Shown one piece after another: positions 1-11,210 of a DNA stretch of 64,000 nucleotides. Each line of letters opens with the position of its first letter. Positions within the stretch are counted from its first letter, which is position 1. The DNA is from Primulina eburnea (lineage: Eukaryota; Streptophyta; Magnoliopsida; Lamiales; Gesneriaceae). Below the pieces are notes generated by a model that worked only from the letters and a program-made list of their open reading frames with translations, was not told the DNA's origin and searched no databases. Made by a program: the position numbers and the translations under genes. The stretch spans positions 45,144,051 through 45,208,050 of the forward strand of contig NC_133108.1 in the NCBI RefSeq assembly GCF_022965805.1, given 5' to 3'.

Positions 1-539
1 TCACCTCCCCCATGAAGATCCTGTAATAGACAATCATCAAGTGTGTCCCGAAATGCTCTGGTCTGATTAGGTGACCGTATATTACCCCCATGTTTTTCAC
101 TGTCATAGCATATTTCATTAAAGTCGCCGCCTACTAGCCATGGCAGCCCTTAAAGTTCCGACAGTCTGCTTAAGCGTCTTAAAATAGCCCATGATGCATA
201 TCTGTAGGGCGTTTCTGGATGACCGTAGAAGCCAGTAAATCTCCATCGTTTTTCCTCATGTTGTATCACACAATCAATGTGTCCCAATGTGTACGAATGC
301 ACCTTGACCACAAATGATTCCTTCCAAAGAAGTATCAAACCCCCACTTCGACCCACACAATTAACAACAAACATTCCTGGGTATCCCAGTACCTCCTTCC
401 ACCATCTACAGTTCAAATCCCTCAATTTCGTTTCACATAAGAAAAGGAGGGTTGGGCTCTTCTCTGCGACAAGTCGCTTGAGTTCATGGAATGCTCGTTG
501 GTTCCCAAGCCCTCGAGCATTCCAAGTAATACAACTCAT
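1..539 (-). pseudogene. LINE ORF2, endonuclease domain start, with an in-frame stop
   Basis: From the ATG at 539 the frame begins MSCITWNARGLGN, the usual start of the apurinic endonuclease domain (endonuclease/exonuclease/phosphatase family) of plant LINE ORF2. It runs to a TAA at 150-152. In the same frame directly after this stop, the sequence continues LPWLVGGDFNEI, a conserved endonuclease motif that includes a catalytic Asp, and stays open to the window edge at position 1. The stop is therefore a nonsense mutation, not the natural end. Reverse transcriptase would follow outside the window. The in-frame ATG at 593 lies inside ORF1; the one at 539 matches the family start. Confidence 0.8.
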
Positions 540-1741
540 TGATCTCGGCGGGGCTGCTTGGCAGCCACCGCCGTTTGGTCTACCATAGTACATTCATTGA
601 AGTCTCCATACTTTCGTTTCTTTAAGGGGATAATACACTCATTACTCTTCAGTAGTTTATGATTGCCCATTTCCGGTCCAGGGAGGATTATATTGGTCAA
701 GATCTGATTACCCTTCCCCCGAGCTCGCCGCTTCCATTTACGCTCTACCGTCTCCTCTGGCTGTCTTATTTTAGTATCATCATGTGAGTTCTCAGAGTTC
801 TCAGACATTTCAATGTGCACTACCTTCGGGGCAGATATCTCACAGGTAGTGTTAGATATATGTCCATCGGTCCCCTTGCAAACTGTTAATGGAGATGTTT
901 CCACGTTAGCAGTGGTGTTCCTAGCTGAACTGCTTGATGGAGAGCTGTCTCGGCTTCTGTAAGATTTGTTAGGATGTGTATGTTTATTTTTCTCCCCACC
1001 ACTTGGATTGCTGGCTCTCATCCAACTGCCAAACATATTTTTTCCATCGTCCGCCAGAGGTATTTCACATTCACGATATGAGTGCCCTAAACACCCACAG
1101 TTATAGCAAAAATCCGGCAACCGTTCATATACCAGCGGGACAATAATATTCTCGTCTTCCCCGGGAACTGAAACATGTATAAATCTTTTTAAAGGTTTTG
1201 TAACATCTATCCGTACTCGAATTCGCGCAAACCTTCCCATTGATAGACCATTTTCACGTGCATCGGTCTCTTCCACCATCCCGATCTGATTCCCCACTTT
1301 CTCGAGTATCCCTTGATACATTAGACCAAGCGGGAGATTATAGCATTGTACCCAACATGATAACTCATCAAATTTTATATGTCTAGGGTTTTGCATGCCC
1401 CTAGGTTCACGAAAGATGACCAAGTCTCGGAAAATATTCCAAGGTCCTCCCTTTAGAGCCCTATTTCTATCTTGTGTTGATTTAAAGTCAAGCAAAAAGA
1501 GATTATCACCCATGGAACCAACCTCAACCTGTCGTGTAGCCTGTAAGATTCGCGGCATCTGTGTTTTGAATACCTCCCTGTTGATAGGTTTTGTAGAGAA
1601 AACCTTAGCCACCAAGCAATTTTTAATTTGTTTCTCGCCCTTCTTTAGATCTGAATCGTCTAGGGTTAAAGTGTCCTCGTTTTCAATCCTTGTTGAGTTC
1701 TGAAAATCAGTAACCAATCGCTGCACTGCCTCTGAATCCAT
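536..1741 (-). CDS. LINE ORF1 protein (DUF4283 plus CCHC zinc knuckle)
   Basis: This is a 401-residue open frame. The N-terminal half (roughly residues 35-165) reads like the DUF4283 domain of plant LINE ORF1 proteins. At about residues 212-225 it has a CX2CX4HX4C knuckle (CYNCGCLGHSYREC). The remainder is a low-complexity, serine- and lysine-rich tail. Family knowledge says this protein binds element RNA as a nucleic-acid chaperone and forms the ribonucleoprotein needed for retrotransposition. The stop codon TGA overlaps the ORF2 start ATG. No internal stop or frameshift was seen, unlike ORF2. It is a transposon protein, not a host gene. Confidence 0.85.
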   Translation of the reverse strand: MDSEAVQRLVTDFQNSTRIENEDTLTLDDSDLKKGEKQIKNCLVAKVFSTKPINREVFKTQMPRILQATRQVEVGSMGDNLFLLDFKSTQDRNRALKGGPWNIFRDLVIFREPRGMQNPRHIKFDELSCWVQCYNLPLGLMYQGILEKVGNQIGMVEETDARENGLSMGRFARIRVRIDVTKPLKRFIHVSVPGEDENIIVPLVYERLPDFCYNCGCLGHSYRECEIPLADDGKNMFGSWMRASNPSGGEKNKHTHPNKSYRSRDSSPSSSSARNTTANVETSPLTVCKGTDGHISNTTCEISAPKVVHIEMSENSENSHDDTKIRQPEETVERKWKRRARGKGNQILTNIILPGPEMGNHKLLKSNECIIPLKKRKYGDFNECTMVDQTAVAAKQPRRDQ

Positions 1742-2650
1742 TATGTATACTTTGTTGTGTCTTTGCCACCCAGATCAGATCATGACGGAAGATGATTGGG
1801 GGAATTCAGAACCTACACGAAGATAGGAGGAAACCTACACGAGGGTAGGACTATAAATACCACCAATCTTATTTCAACATCTCATTCACTAAATCGGATT
1901 TCTACTTGCAAATCCTATTAAATTTCAACCAAACACACTAAATGGAATTGTAGAAGGAACAAAACATAAAACTAAATTTGTATGTCACTACCTTATCTCA
2001 GAGGAGACAAAAAGAATCGCAAAAAGGTAAGATTTTTCACGTTGAATTTTCGTGAATTTAGATGGATAGTTTCAAATAGTGGGGTGGTGGCACTTCTATT
2101 ATTCTTGAATGAAGTTATTGTGAGTAATAAATTGTTGGAACTTCAACTGTGGTGGCACTTCAAAAGTCTGGAAACTGATTCAGGAGACGAAGAAATCCTT
2201 TGGTTTTTTTTATCTTGTCTGAAACTTCAGCTGTCTGAATAATAATTTGTTAAAGTCTTTTTAAACTTTACAGTACGTGGAGCCATTGATTCGTTCGATC
2301 AAGTTCAGCAATGGATAACAAAAAGAATTGGAGAATACTACCTCTCTTCATATATATTCTTCGAGGGCGCGCGGTATTTACTAGTTCTTTAATCTTCCAT
2401 GTGATCTTTCAAGTTCTATGAATTTGTATATGATGAGTTCTAATTCGGTAAGTTTTTGTTCAGACATAATTATTAAGCATGCCTGATCATACGAGTGGAT
2501 GAGTTTCATGTGTATTAATTTCTTTTAGTTCAGCATCTTGGAATCAGAAAAGCCTGGAACTCCTGAGAATTCAAATGATTTTTATTTGTTCTTGTTGAAC
2601 TTGTGGGATTAGAATATAATCTTTTTCCGCTTCGTTTTCGAGCAGATCGA
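1742..2650. other. Intergenic region, possible promoter or leader of the MATE gene
   Basis: No convincing gene is present. Around 1801-1849 there is an imperfect direct repeat (acctacacgaagatagga / acctacacgagggtagga), followed by a TATA-like ctataaata at about 1850. A short frame starting at 1982 is followed by a good splice donor (aaaaaggtaaga near 2023), so it could be an upstream leader exon of the MATE gene, but no homology supports this. Confidence 0.35.
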
Positions 2651-4755
2651 TGTTTAAATTGGATGATCTTGGTACAGAAATTGCAAGAATCGCTCTGCCT
2701 GCAGCACTAGCTTTGACAGCCGATCCTATTGCATCACTTATAGATACAGTATTCATCGGCCAAATAGGTAACTTCAAAGATAAAATTTAATTGAGCTGCA
2801 TTTCTCATTCTTGCGGCAAAACCTTTATTGAGCTTCATGGGAGTCAAATCTGTAAGCAAAATTCAATATTTAAGAGAATCAAGTTACTTCACAAATTGTC
2901 TGCAATTGCTTTTTGATTCGTGTCGTTTCACGTTCCCTTGTATTTAGGATTCAAAAATGTCGTACCCTGCCCAACAGTACTTGAAACTAAGATCACTAGG
3001 TGCTCCTGCTGTGCTACTATCTTTGGCTATGCAAGGCGTTTTCCGGGGATTCAAGGACACAAAAACTCCACTTTATGCTACAGGCAAGCATATTATAAGT
3101 ATAAAACAGATGTATTATAAGATCACGAGTCTGTTTTTATCAATCTTGAACTAATGCTCGAATTCCGGATATAATGACACAGTGGCAGGAGATATCACTA
3201 ATATAATATTGGACCCCATATTCATATTTGTCTTTAAATTGGGCGTGAGAGGTGCAGCCATTTCACATGTTATATCTCAGTAAGTACTCTCCCTTCATAC
3301 CAATCTCAACAACAGTTATTCGGGTGCTCGCTTTTCTGTAAACTGAAGGATAATCTTACAATGTGACTGTTTTTTCAGGTATTTAATATCGTTGATACTC
3401 TTCTGGAGACTGAAAGAACAAGTGGATCTTATTCCACCTAATCTCAAGTACCTTCAATTTGGTCGTTTTCTTAAAAATGGTGAAGGGTGTGATCTCTTAT
3501 TCTTCAGACTTGGTACTAAGGCACGTTTTATGTCCTTACGACATTCTTGTCTTAATTTCCAACATAGGATTCTTGTTACTTACAAGGGTCATAGCCGTTA
3601 CATTCTGTGTAACTCTGGCTGCATCAATGGCTGCAAGATTGGGATCGACCCAAATGGCCGCATTTCAAGTATGCTTGCAGCTCTGGCTATCCACGTCTCT
3701 TCTAGCCGATGGCTTATCCGTTGCTGGACAGGTGATGCTGCAACTTTTATTTAAAGAAATGCTCGTTACAGATCGTTTTGCACAAATAAGAAACATTCAG
3801 CAAGTGATCTTGATTCTTTCAGGCAATTCTTGCAAGTGCATTAGCAAGAAAGGATTACACTAGTGCAACCGTCACTGTATCAAGAGTCTTGCAGGTACTA
3901 ATCAACCCCAAGTCTCCGACTAACTTCTCGGTCGTGACTAAAAAAACATTGTTGCAGTTGGGACTAGTTCTTGGATTGTTTCTTGCTGCATTTCTTGTGA
4001 TTGGTCTACATTTCGGAGCAAGATTGTTCACCGACGATGTCGATGTTATCCATCTTATTGGTGTTGGAATCCCGGTATGCATTCAACTGTCCCAGTTGGT
4101 ATCTTATTCAACTCATTCAGTAGAATTATAATAGAGGAAAAACAATACAGTTCGTTTCAGCAACACAACCGATCAACGCGTTAGCATTCGTTTTCGATGG
4201 TGTAAACTTTGGAGCATCTGATTTTGCATATTCTGCATACTCAATGGTATGTTTTCCAGTTGTTTAAATAGGAAAAATGAGAAAATGTATAATTGAAGTT
4301 ATTTGCCTGCAGGGCACAGTAGCTATATTCAGCATTGTGTTTTTGATCATTCTTTCATCGAGTTAAAGGATATGTGGGAATTTGGATTGCTCTCACTATT
4401 TATATGTGCCTCAGAGCATTTGCTGGATTTTGGAGGTGAGCTTTTTTTTATAACCCAACGTGTTGAATTTTAGTCTTCAAAACTCTTCTTCTGGGATCAC
4501 CACGATTAATAATATTGGATTCACTTTAATCCAATTAAATCGTTCTATCCCAAAAGTTATCCGAGCTACCTAAGGCTATATATTTAAATTTCTCATAATC
4601 TTAAATAACTTTTGGTGTACGTGATGTGACGATTTTTGGGTTATCGATTTCTTCTTTGTTATGTATGCAGAATAGGGACGGGAACAGGACCTTGGAAGTT
4701 TCTTAGGAGATGGATTAATGGTTGCTTACAACTATATATAATATATATATTATGA
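2651..4755 (+). pseudogene. DTX42: MATE-family citrate transporter (DETOXIFICATION 42/FRD3 type), degraded
   Basis: Exons readable by homology: 2651-2767 (ends TVFIGQIG), remnant 2795-2851 (AAFLILAAKPLLSFMGVKS), 2948-3083, 3183-3279, 3379-3479, 3568-3731, 3823-3894, 3958-4074, 4151-4246, 4313-4435 and 4671-4755. Together they cover most of a 12-helix MATE carrier of the group exporting citrate at the plasma membrane, with family blocks such as QGVFRGFKDTKTPLYAT and FDGVNFGASDFAYSAYSM. Two lesions are clear. The stretch between the first exon and the remnant, about 110 codons (helices 2 to 4 and the long loop), is gone, with a junction at 2768-2795. In the penultimate exon one extra base makes the frame end at TAA 4364-4366, while the other frame continues KGYVGIWIALTIYM. 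The intron at 3084 has a GC donor (cag|gcaagc). Gene identity is secure; DTX42 versus a close paralog is less so. Confidence 0.85.
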
Positions 4756-5297
4756 CTATATATTATGATTATATATTAAGGATTACAGTCGATTCTATTT
4801 ATTATGAGAAATTAATTGTATATGTAAACTTGAACAATCAAACTAACTTTTGAAGTGAAGTACCACTTGTTAAACTTCACCCTCCGATTTTTCATTTTTA
4901 TGCGTGAAGGAGTTAGGGGCGTATTAAATGAATTTAAATTCATCGAATAATCTCATTCTCAATTCTCACATCTGGTAGTGCCTTGACCGACCCTATTTAT
5001 TCCACGCATGCAATTATGTACAGTTACAGACTCTACAGTTCCATACTTTAGCCTTCTGCAACTCCACCCGACAACCTGCAGAAATCCAACACGATTTTCC
5101 CTACTTTTGGCCAAAAAACATTAATAGCGCCAAGTAACAAACAGAGAAACCTCGATCATCTCCACAACATACTTACCCACACACCCTCAATCTCCCCCTT
5201 CTCGTGGCGGTTCAGCCGTAGCTCATCTTCCCTTCGCTGCGTTGCATTTCAAAGCTTCCACCAATAACATTCCTGCACGCTATAACCATCGGCGACG
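4756..5297 (+). promoter_or_regulatory. Intergenic region with the probable promoter and 5' UTR of the ARMC8 gene
   Basis: AT-rich spacer between the MATE pseudogene and the ARMC8-like start codon. From about 5160 the sequence becomes C/T-rich (for example ctcaatctcccccttctcg at 5185-5203), typical of plant 5' UTRs. No protein-coding signal was seen and no single TATA box stands out. Confidence 0.4.
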
Positions 5298-8200
5298 ATG
5301 CCCACCTCTGCGCCTTCGAATCATTCCAGCCGTCCGGAGGACTTGATCGGAAGGCTGAATTCGGCCATCACTCCGTATGAATCTAAGCTGAAAGCTTTGA
5401 GGGACTTGAAGAACCAAATAATAGGCAATCGTACAAAGAAGCTTGCCTTCTTGAAGCTAGGCGCCGTACCCTCCGTCGCCGCTATTCTCTCCGATGCGGC
5501 GGCTACAGAAGGAATCTGTGGGGATGCTCGGGAGCTTCATGAGTCCGTATTGATTCAGTCGGCCGCTGCAATTGGGAGCTTTTCATGTGGATTAGATGCT
5601 GGAGTTAAGGCTGTTTTGGATGTGGGGGCTTTTCCTCTTTTATTGAGTCTAATTTCTCATGTCAATGACAAGGTATACTTCCTTTTCCCGTGTGCTTTTC
5701 TCTTAATTATTTTGAATTCATGACAAATTTTACTACTTTTTTGGAGCTATTGATTCTTGTCAGTGTAGTCCCTGCATTTTTTTCCTTTTTGCTACTTTAA
5801 TAACTTTTCTGTTTCTTATTTCTTTGTTCACATAGAAATTTCTGTTGCTGTAAAATGTCGTCGGCATTGAAATTTGTTATACGTGTGTTATCGTATCCGA
5901 TTTAGTAAATGATAAATGTATTAAGCAAAAGATGTATGAATTGAATGGGTACCATCACTTGGCTTCTGACTATTGTTCTTCAAAATCCGTGTTTACGTTC
6001 TTCAAGTTTTGCAGCTGGCATCACTTTTCAATTAGCCTGGTTTGCTGTAGCCCTTTATGAAATGCAATCTTTTGTCTTGGGCTTCTGCATCCCCTCCAAT
6101 TGAAACATGACAGAGGAAATTCTCTACAGTTCTCATCTCTACGTTTAAACTGCCAATGCATGATAATATAAGGGAAATGTCAGGCACAATTATTTTAGCA
6201 GTGACTAAAAATAAAATTTAACTATCATTTATTCTTTTTGTCATTATTTTTCTGCTAAATTAAACTTATGCAGTAAAGAGATAAATATTTAGTGTTAAAA
6301 GTGTGGTCATGAACTTTAAGATTGTGAAATATTGGACACATATTTGAAGCACTAACTGGCCTCCTATTTGATCTGTCTATTAAATGAATATTTTCTTCTT
6401 CATTTTTTGTGAGTTGACTTGCAATCTTTTATCATCACCTTATTATCTTAGAACTTTCAATGCAGGTTGTTGATGCTGGTGCTCGTTCTCTTAAATTGAT
6501 TTATCAGTCAAAGTTGGCTCCGAAGTATGATTTTATTCAAGAGAAAAACATGGAATTCCTCCTTTCTTTGCTTAACAGCGAGAATGAGAATGTTACTGGT
6601 CTTGGTGCAAGTATCATTGCTCACTCATGCCAAAAAACTCTTGAACAGCAGGCATTGAGTGAAATTGGAGTTATGAAGAAGCTTGTTAGTCTTCTCGGAG
6701 GTTCTCTAATTCAGAGAGATGCTAGTTTAGAATCTCTGGCTGCTGTCATTAGGGATAATCAAGAAGTTTCGTCCAAGTTTGTGGGAACTGATTATGGAAA
6801 TGCACTGAATGTTGTGATTGAACTAACAAAGGATAAGTATCCTCGAACAAGATTGTTAGCTTGTATGTGTTTGATCAGCATAAGAAATACTGTTTCATCA
6901 TATCTCCAAGACTTAGGGGTAAAAAATAATTTGGTAATAATATTACTTGATCTCCTTGATGATCCGGGTCAAGTTGGAGATGAATCTCCCTTTGTTTTGT
7001 CTAGTTTGATAACTGAAAAGGAGGATATGCAAAAAATCGCATTTGATGCCAATGCTGTTGAAAAAATGCATGAACACTTGAAGAAAGGTTCATTTCAATG
7101 CAGACGATTGCTAGGATTACTTTTGGCACTGGCTGATCTATGCTCAAAGTTGGAATGCTGCAGGGATAGGGTACTCCATTTGAAGGTACACTGTTTCACA
7201 TGAACATTATATTTTGTTGTTTCTGTCTCCTCCTATATACAGGTATGAGTTATCTATTCTCTGTTCAGTCTGTCTTACGGAAGAATTCAATGGCAGAAAT
7301 TTTGCGTAAATAGTTTGTTGAAATCTAGCAAAAGATTCACCTTATTATTAGCCAATAATTTATATGCCTACTCTTATGTCCAGGTGTTAGATTTTGCAAT
7401 AGAAGCACTAGCTCATGATAGTGCTGAAGTGCGCGCTGCAGCTTGTTTTTTCGTGAAGAATGTATCTCGTTCTGTGAAGGTTTGTCGCACAAATTTGAAT
7501 GTGAAGTTGCCCGAATCTCATTCCCACCTGTGTAGGATTCAATAACAATATATTATTCAGAATTTGAGTGCAGGTCATTTTATGAATGAAACTGTCGCCT
7601 TTCCCTTGGTTCAACTTTTGTGTGACTCCTGCACGTCAGTCCAGGTATAATTTGTTTCTTGATTAATTGAGCATAGGTGGGTTGTTGCCCCTTTCACCGC
7701 ACTGTCTTTGTATTAAAATTTACAAGTTCTCACTTCTTATCCACGTGTTTGTCTCAAATTAAATTAAAATGATGGATTTTCGGGAGTTTGTATTTGTTCT
7801 GCTTTCAGCAGCTTCATTGCTATCAAATATGTAGTTCTATTTTCTTCTATTTGCCTGTCTCAGTTGAAGTCTGAAAAATAATCCCTTTACCGGTTTCCAT
7901 GTTAATGCATATTACCTTTTATGACTGTTTGTTTTTGAAGCTAGTGAAATACTATTACGTGTTCCTTGAAATTTGAATTTTTCCAGATTGCTGCTCTGCG
8001 AGCAATCAGCAATGTGGTTGTTGATTTTAAGGCACATAAATCACTATTTACGCAATGTGGAGGTGTGAAACAGCTGGTTTTGCTTTCAAAGTCAATGGAA
8101 TCTTCCATTAGGGTCAATGCTGTTTGCGCCCTAAAGAATCTGACATTCCTTGCAAACAACAGATGTAAAGAAGAAATTCTTTTGGAATTGACGATGTCCA

Positions 8201-9755
8201 CACTAGCAAGCCTTATTAGTGGTAATTGTTATTTGTTACTTCTGCTGTGTCCTAGGGACTATATATTATATAGGATAGTATATTTTACCATCTGCTGATG
8301 CGTTAATCTTCGCAGACCCAGAGGCTGCAGTCCAGGAGCAAGGTTGGGCTTTGATTCGCAATCTCATCGCTGGTACTTTAAACTCCATCGAGTATGTGTT
8401 TGGGGAAGACGGCCTTCTCCTCCATGCTATTGGAAGGCAATTGCAAAGTTCTTATGTGTTTGAAGTTCTTATTCAAGTAAAGTGTTTTTTTTTTACATGC
8501 TCGGGTTTATGTGTTTTAGGAGGTGGTTGCCTGACAGTAACGTCTCCCCCCTGTTCCATTTTGTTGCACAAGAAGCAAATGATGTTCTGATAGTTAAATC
8601 GTAAACCATGAGCAGCTATCACATTTATATGATGCAATATGACAGTGTGTGTGTAATGGACATGGGCATGTTATAAAATATTCACGTTGAATGGTCATTT
8701 TCTTAGTCTTTGTTTACCTGTTTTGCTTCTTTTGTCCTTTTGAAGTCGAAGAAGCAAATTCACTTTTAAACCAAATATAATAGTAAACGTGTCTCTGTTT
8801 CATGAGTTTGAATGGCAGCTAAAATCTTCCTCATCGAGCAATCAAAAAGAAAAAAAAAATTCTTCCGTGTTGATCATTCTTTGTTCCTTCCATATTCCCA
8901 TTTCACAAGTTAGTATCAATTTCGGTGCTGCTACCATGTTCATTGGTTCTAAAATTGTACCGAAAAATTACTGAGTGGCATCTGTTACAACTTAGTGGCC
9001 TTCAGATAATGTGTGTGCGACCAAAAAAGTGAATGCAAAAGCCAGATTCTATGTTAGATCATTAGGTTGCTTTTTGTGGATTTACGATATTTATTGTTAA
9101 ATTGTCTGCTTAGAAAAAATGATGTTGTTCGCCATAACATCATTTTAGTTATACATATGAAGTCATATAGGCTATGTTAGAAAGATGATAAGACATTATT
9201 TTAATTAGACGTTATGCTGGTATATCGTGGTTCACATGCCTTTGATATCAATTGTTTAAATTTTAGAACTTGTTCGTTAGCTTCTTTTTTTGCCTCTGTC
9301 TTTGCCTATTATGAGTCAAGACGATTTTGTTTTGTTTTCCAGGGCATGTACACTCTCAGCAATGTTGCCTCTGGGAATGAGTTACATAAAGAAGCTGTAA
9401 TGAACCAACTTTTTCCATCAGCAGGCAATGACGCGGAATCAATTTTGACCAAGTTTTTGCAGAGTACTGACAGCCGATTAAGAACAGCTGCTGTTTGGAC
9501 TATTGTAAATCTAACCTTTCCGAGCAGTCCAGGTGCACATGGTCGGGTTACTGAACTGCAAAATGCGGGCATAATTTCGAAACTAAAGAATATGACCAAT
9601 GACCCTTGCCTGGATGTGAAGGTGACTTACAAAATATTGGTTATTGCGTGTGTTATTTAATTTGTTAACTAAAGTATCTTCACAATTTTCAATTGCAGCT
9701 TCGAGTGAAAATGGTCCTTGGACAATTAATGATGTTTGGCGATGCTTCCACGTGA
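5298..9755 (+). CDS. ARMC8: Armadillo repeat protein, ARMC8/GID5 homolog
   Basis: Eight exons join in frame: 5298-5672, 6466-7185, 7384-7479, 7561-7644, 7987-8221, 8316-8476, 9343-9621 and 9699-9755. All introns are GT-AG, and the 2007 bases give 668 residues, close to animal ARMC8 (about 670). The protein is nearly all helical armadillo repeats; examples are AALRAISNVVVDFKAHKS and NAVCALKNLTFLANNRCKE, and it has the conserved late block GMYTLSNVASGNELHKEAV. In yeast and animals this family (Vid28/Gid5, ARMC8) is the scaffold that docks substrate receptors in the GID/CTLH E3 ubiquitin ligase; the same role in plants is inferred. The ATG at 5298 starts the conserved N-terminus. No stop or frameshift was found, unlike both neighbouring genes. 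The exon start at 7561 was preferred over a downstream AG because NLSAGHFMNE matches the family. Confidence 0.93.
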
Positions 9756-10812
9756 GTTTGTAGAATCATACAACAAATTCACCAGTGAAGGAGCACATGT
9801 GAAAAAAGGTGCTTTTGCATTTTTCCAATTTTGTAACATGTATTACTTCGCCAGGGACATTTAAGAACACGGCATGCCTCTGTCGAAATTAGCATCGATT
9901 TACTTGTGCATATATGTGTGTGGATGAGATTTTTCATGTTACTTGAGAACTACTATGTATCACATAGGCATGATTTTCTGTGAATAATTAATTTTTTAAT
10001 GTTGGATGCCCCCTTTTGGTCATGAAATGGAAGCAACTTAGTCAAATGTCAATATTTTGGCAGGCATTCGAGGCCATTATCAATATTCTGTATCTAGTTG
10101 TTGCTTATGTTATTTGAACCCATTCTTGCATTTTATACTACTATTGAAGGCATCACACGGGAATCGACCTGACAAGATTGGCTGACTTAGCTTCGTTCCT
10201 TTTACCATATAAGTTTTGTTGATTTAATGCATCATGGTGAACTAGGTAACTTGTATTTCCAACTGAATAACTAGTCATTTCAGTTTTGGAATCTCATTTT
10301 TAAGCGTCTCATTATTGATAGCAGTGTAATATCTAGTTTCCTTTTCCTCTTACAACATGGAATGTCTAGATTCATGCAATCAACCTTAACTAGTTTGATG
10401 GTAAGTACTAGTTAAGATACATTTTGTTTACTTGTGGCGTAAAAACTTGCATGTTTCATTGGATTTCTGTATTTAATTGCATCACAGTTTGCGGTTTTAA
10501 AGCATATTGTGAAGTAGTCAAGTTTCTCACACAGTGCAGATAATTTTTTTTTTTTTTTTAAAAAAAGGGGGTGAAATTTGAAGCAACGTCTATCTGAAGC
10601 CCGATTTCTTATTATGCATGAACAACACTTTACCCAAATGAAATACCAATTTCTAAAGAGTGACCTTCCGAACCTACCAACGTTATGCAATAAGCGTTAT
10701 ATTCAAACATATGAATGTGCAACTCATCAAAGCACAATGTAAAGAAATAAGTACAAATCTGTAGTCTGAGGGAAGCCAAGAGACCAACTCAGAAACCATA
10801 CTGGTCGTGTTT
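9756..10812. other. 3' UTR of the ARMC8 gene and intergenic spacer
   Basis: No coding signal was seen. The first part is probably the ARMC8 3' UTR. A homopolymer T13 A6 tract lies at about 10547-10566. The two flanking genes converge here (ARMC8 plus strand, RbcX minus strand). Confidence 0.5.
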
Positions 10813-11052
10813 TCACCCAAGCAGCAATTCCGAGCTTGTGTCGTCCGTGGGTCATATCACAGTCTCAACGAGCCTTTCACGCAGCAATTGCAAATTCTGA
10901 TCGGAAATCTTCTTATACATCGCCACATGATCACATTTCTAGAGATCAAATAACATAACATCATTGAGCAAAATACATGCAAAGAACCAATCAGGCCTCA
11001 GAGTCGTTGCTTATACCTTCACCAGGCCATTTTCCGTAGAGGTGAAGCCGAG

Positions 11053-11165
11053 TAACCATTACTCTTTCAGAAGGTCATGTTTCTCCTGTTATAACCATTA
11101 CTCTTTCAGAAGGTCATGTTTCTCCTGTTATAACCATTACATTTCAGAAGGTCATGTTTCTCCCA
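11053..11165. repeat. 39-bp tandem triplication overlapping an RbcX exon and its splice acceptor
   Basis: The unit aaccattactctttcagaa followed by ggtcatgtttctcctgttat occurs twice perfectly and a third time with a small deletion (cattacatttcagaagg). On the minus strand each unit carries the splice acceptor aacag and the exon start GAGAAACATGACC of the RbcX pseudogene, so the acceptor and exon start are present three times. Confidence 0.9.
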
Positions 11166-11172
11166 TGACCTG

Positions 11173-11173
<1 letters not shown>

Positions 11174-11208
<35 letters not shown>
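11174..11208. repeat. (TA)n microsatellite
   Basis: An uninterrupted run of about 17 TA units, just beside the 39-bp triplication and inside the RbcX pseudogene intron. Confidence 0.95.

Positions 11209-11210
<2 letters not shown>

Larger units (their letters stand above)
1..1741 (-). mobile_element. LINE (L1-type non-LTR retrotransposon), 5' part, cut by the window edge
   Basis: Two consecutive minus-strand reading frames have the order expected of a plant L1-type LINE: a gag-like ORF1 with a zinc knuckle, then ORF2 beginning with an endonuclease domain. The reverse transcriptase and poly(A) tail would lie to the left, outside the window. ORF1 and ORF2 overlap through an ATGA tetranucleotide at 536-539. 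ORF1 is open over its full length, but ORF2 carries an in-frame stop, so this copy looks recent and probably inactive. The 5' end was not located; 1742-1980 may include its 5' untranslated region. Confidence 0.85.
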
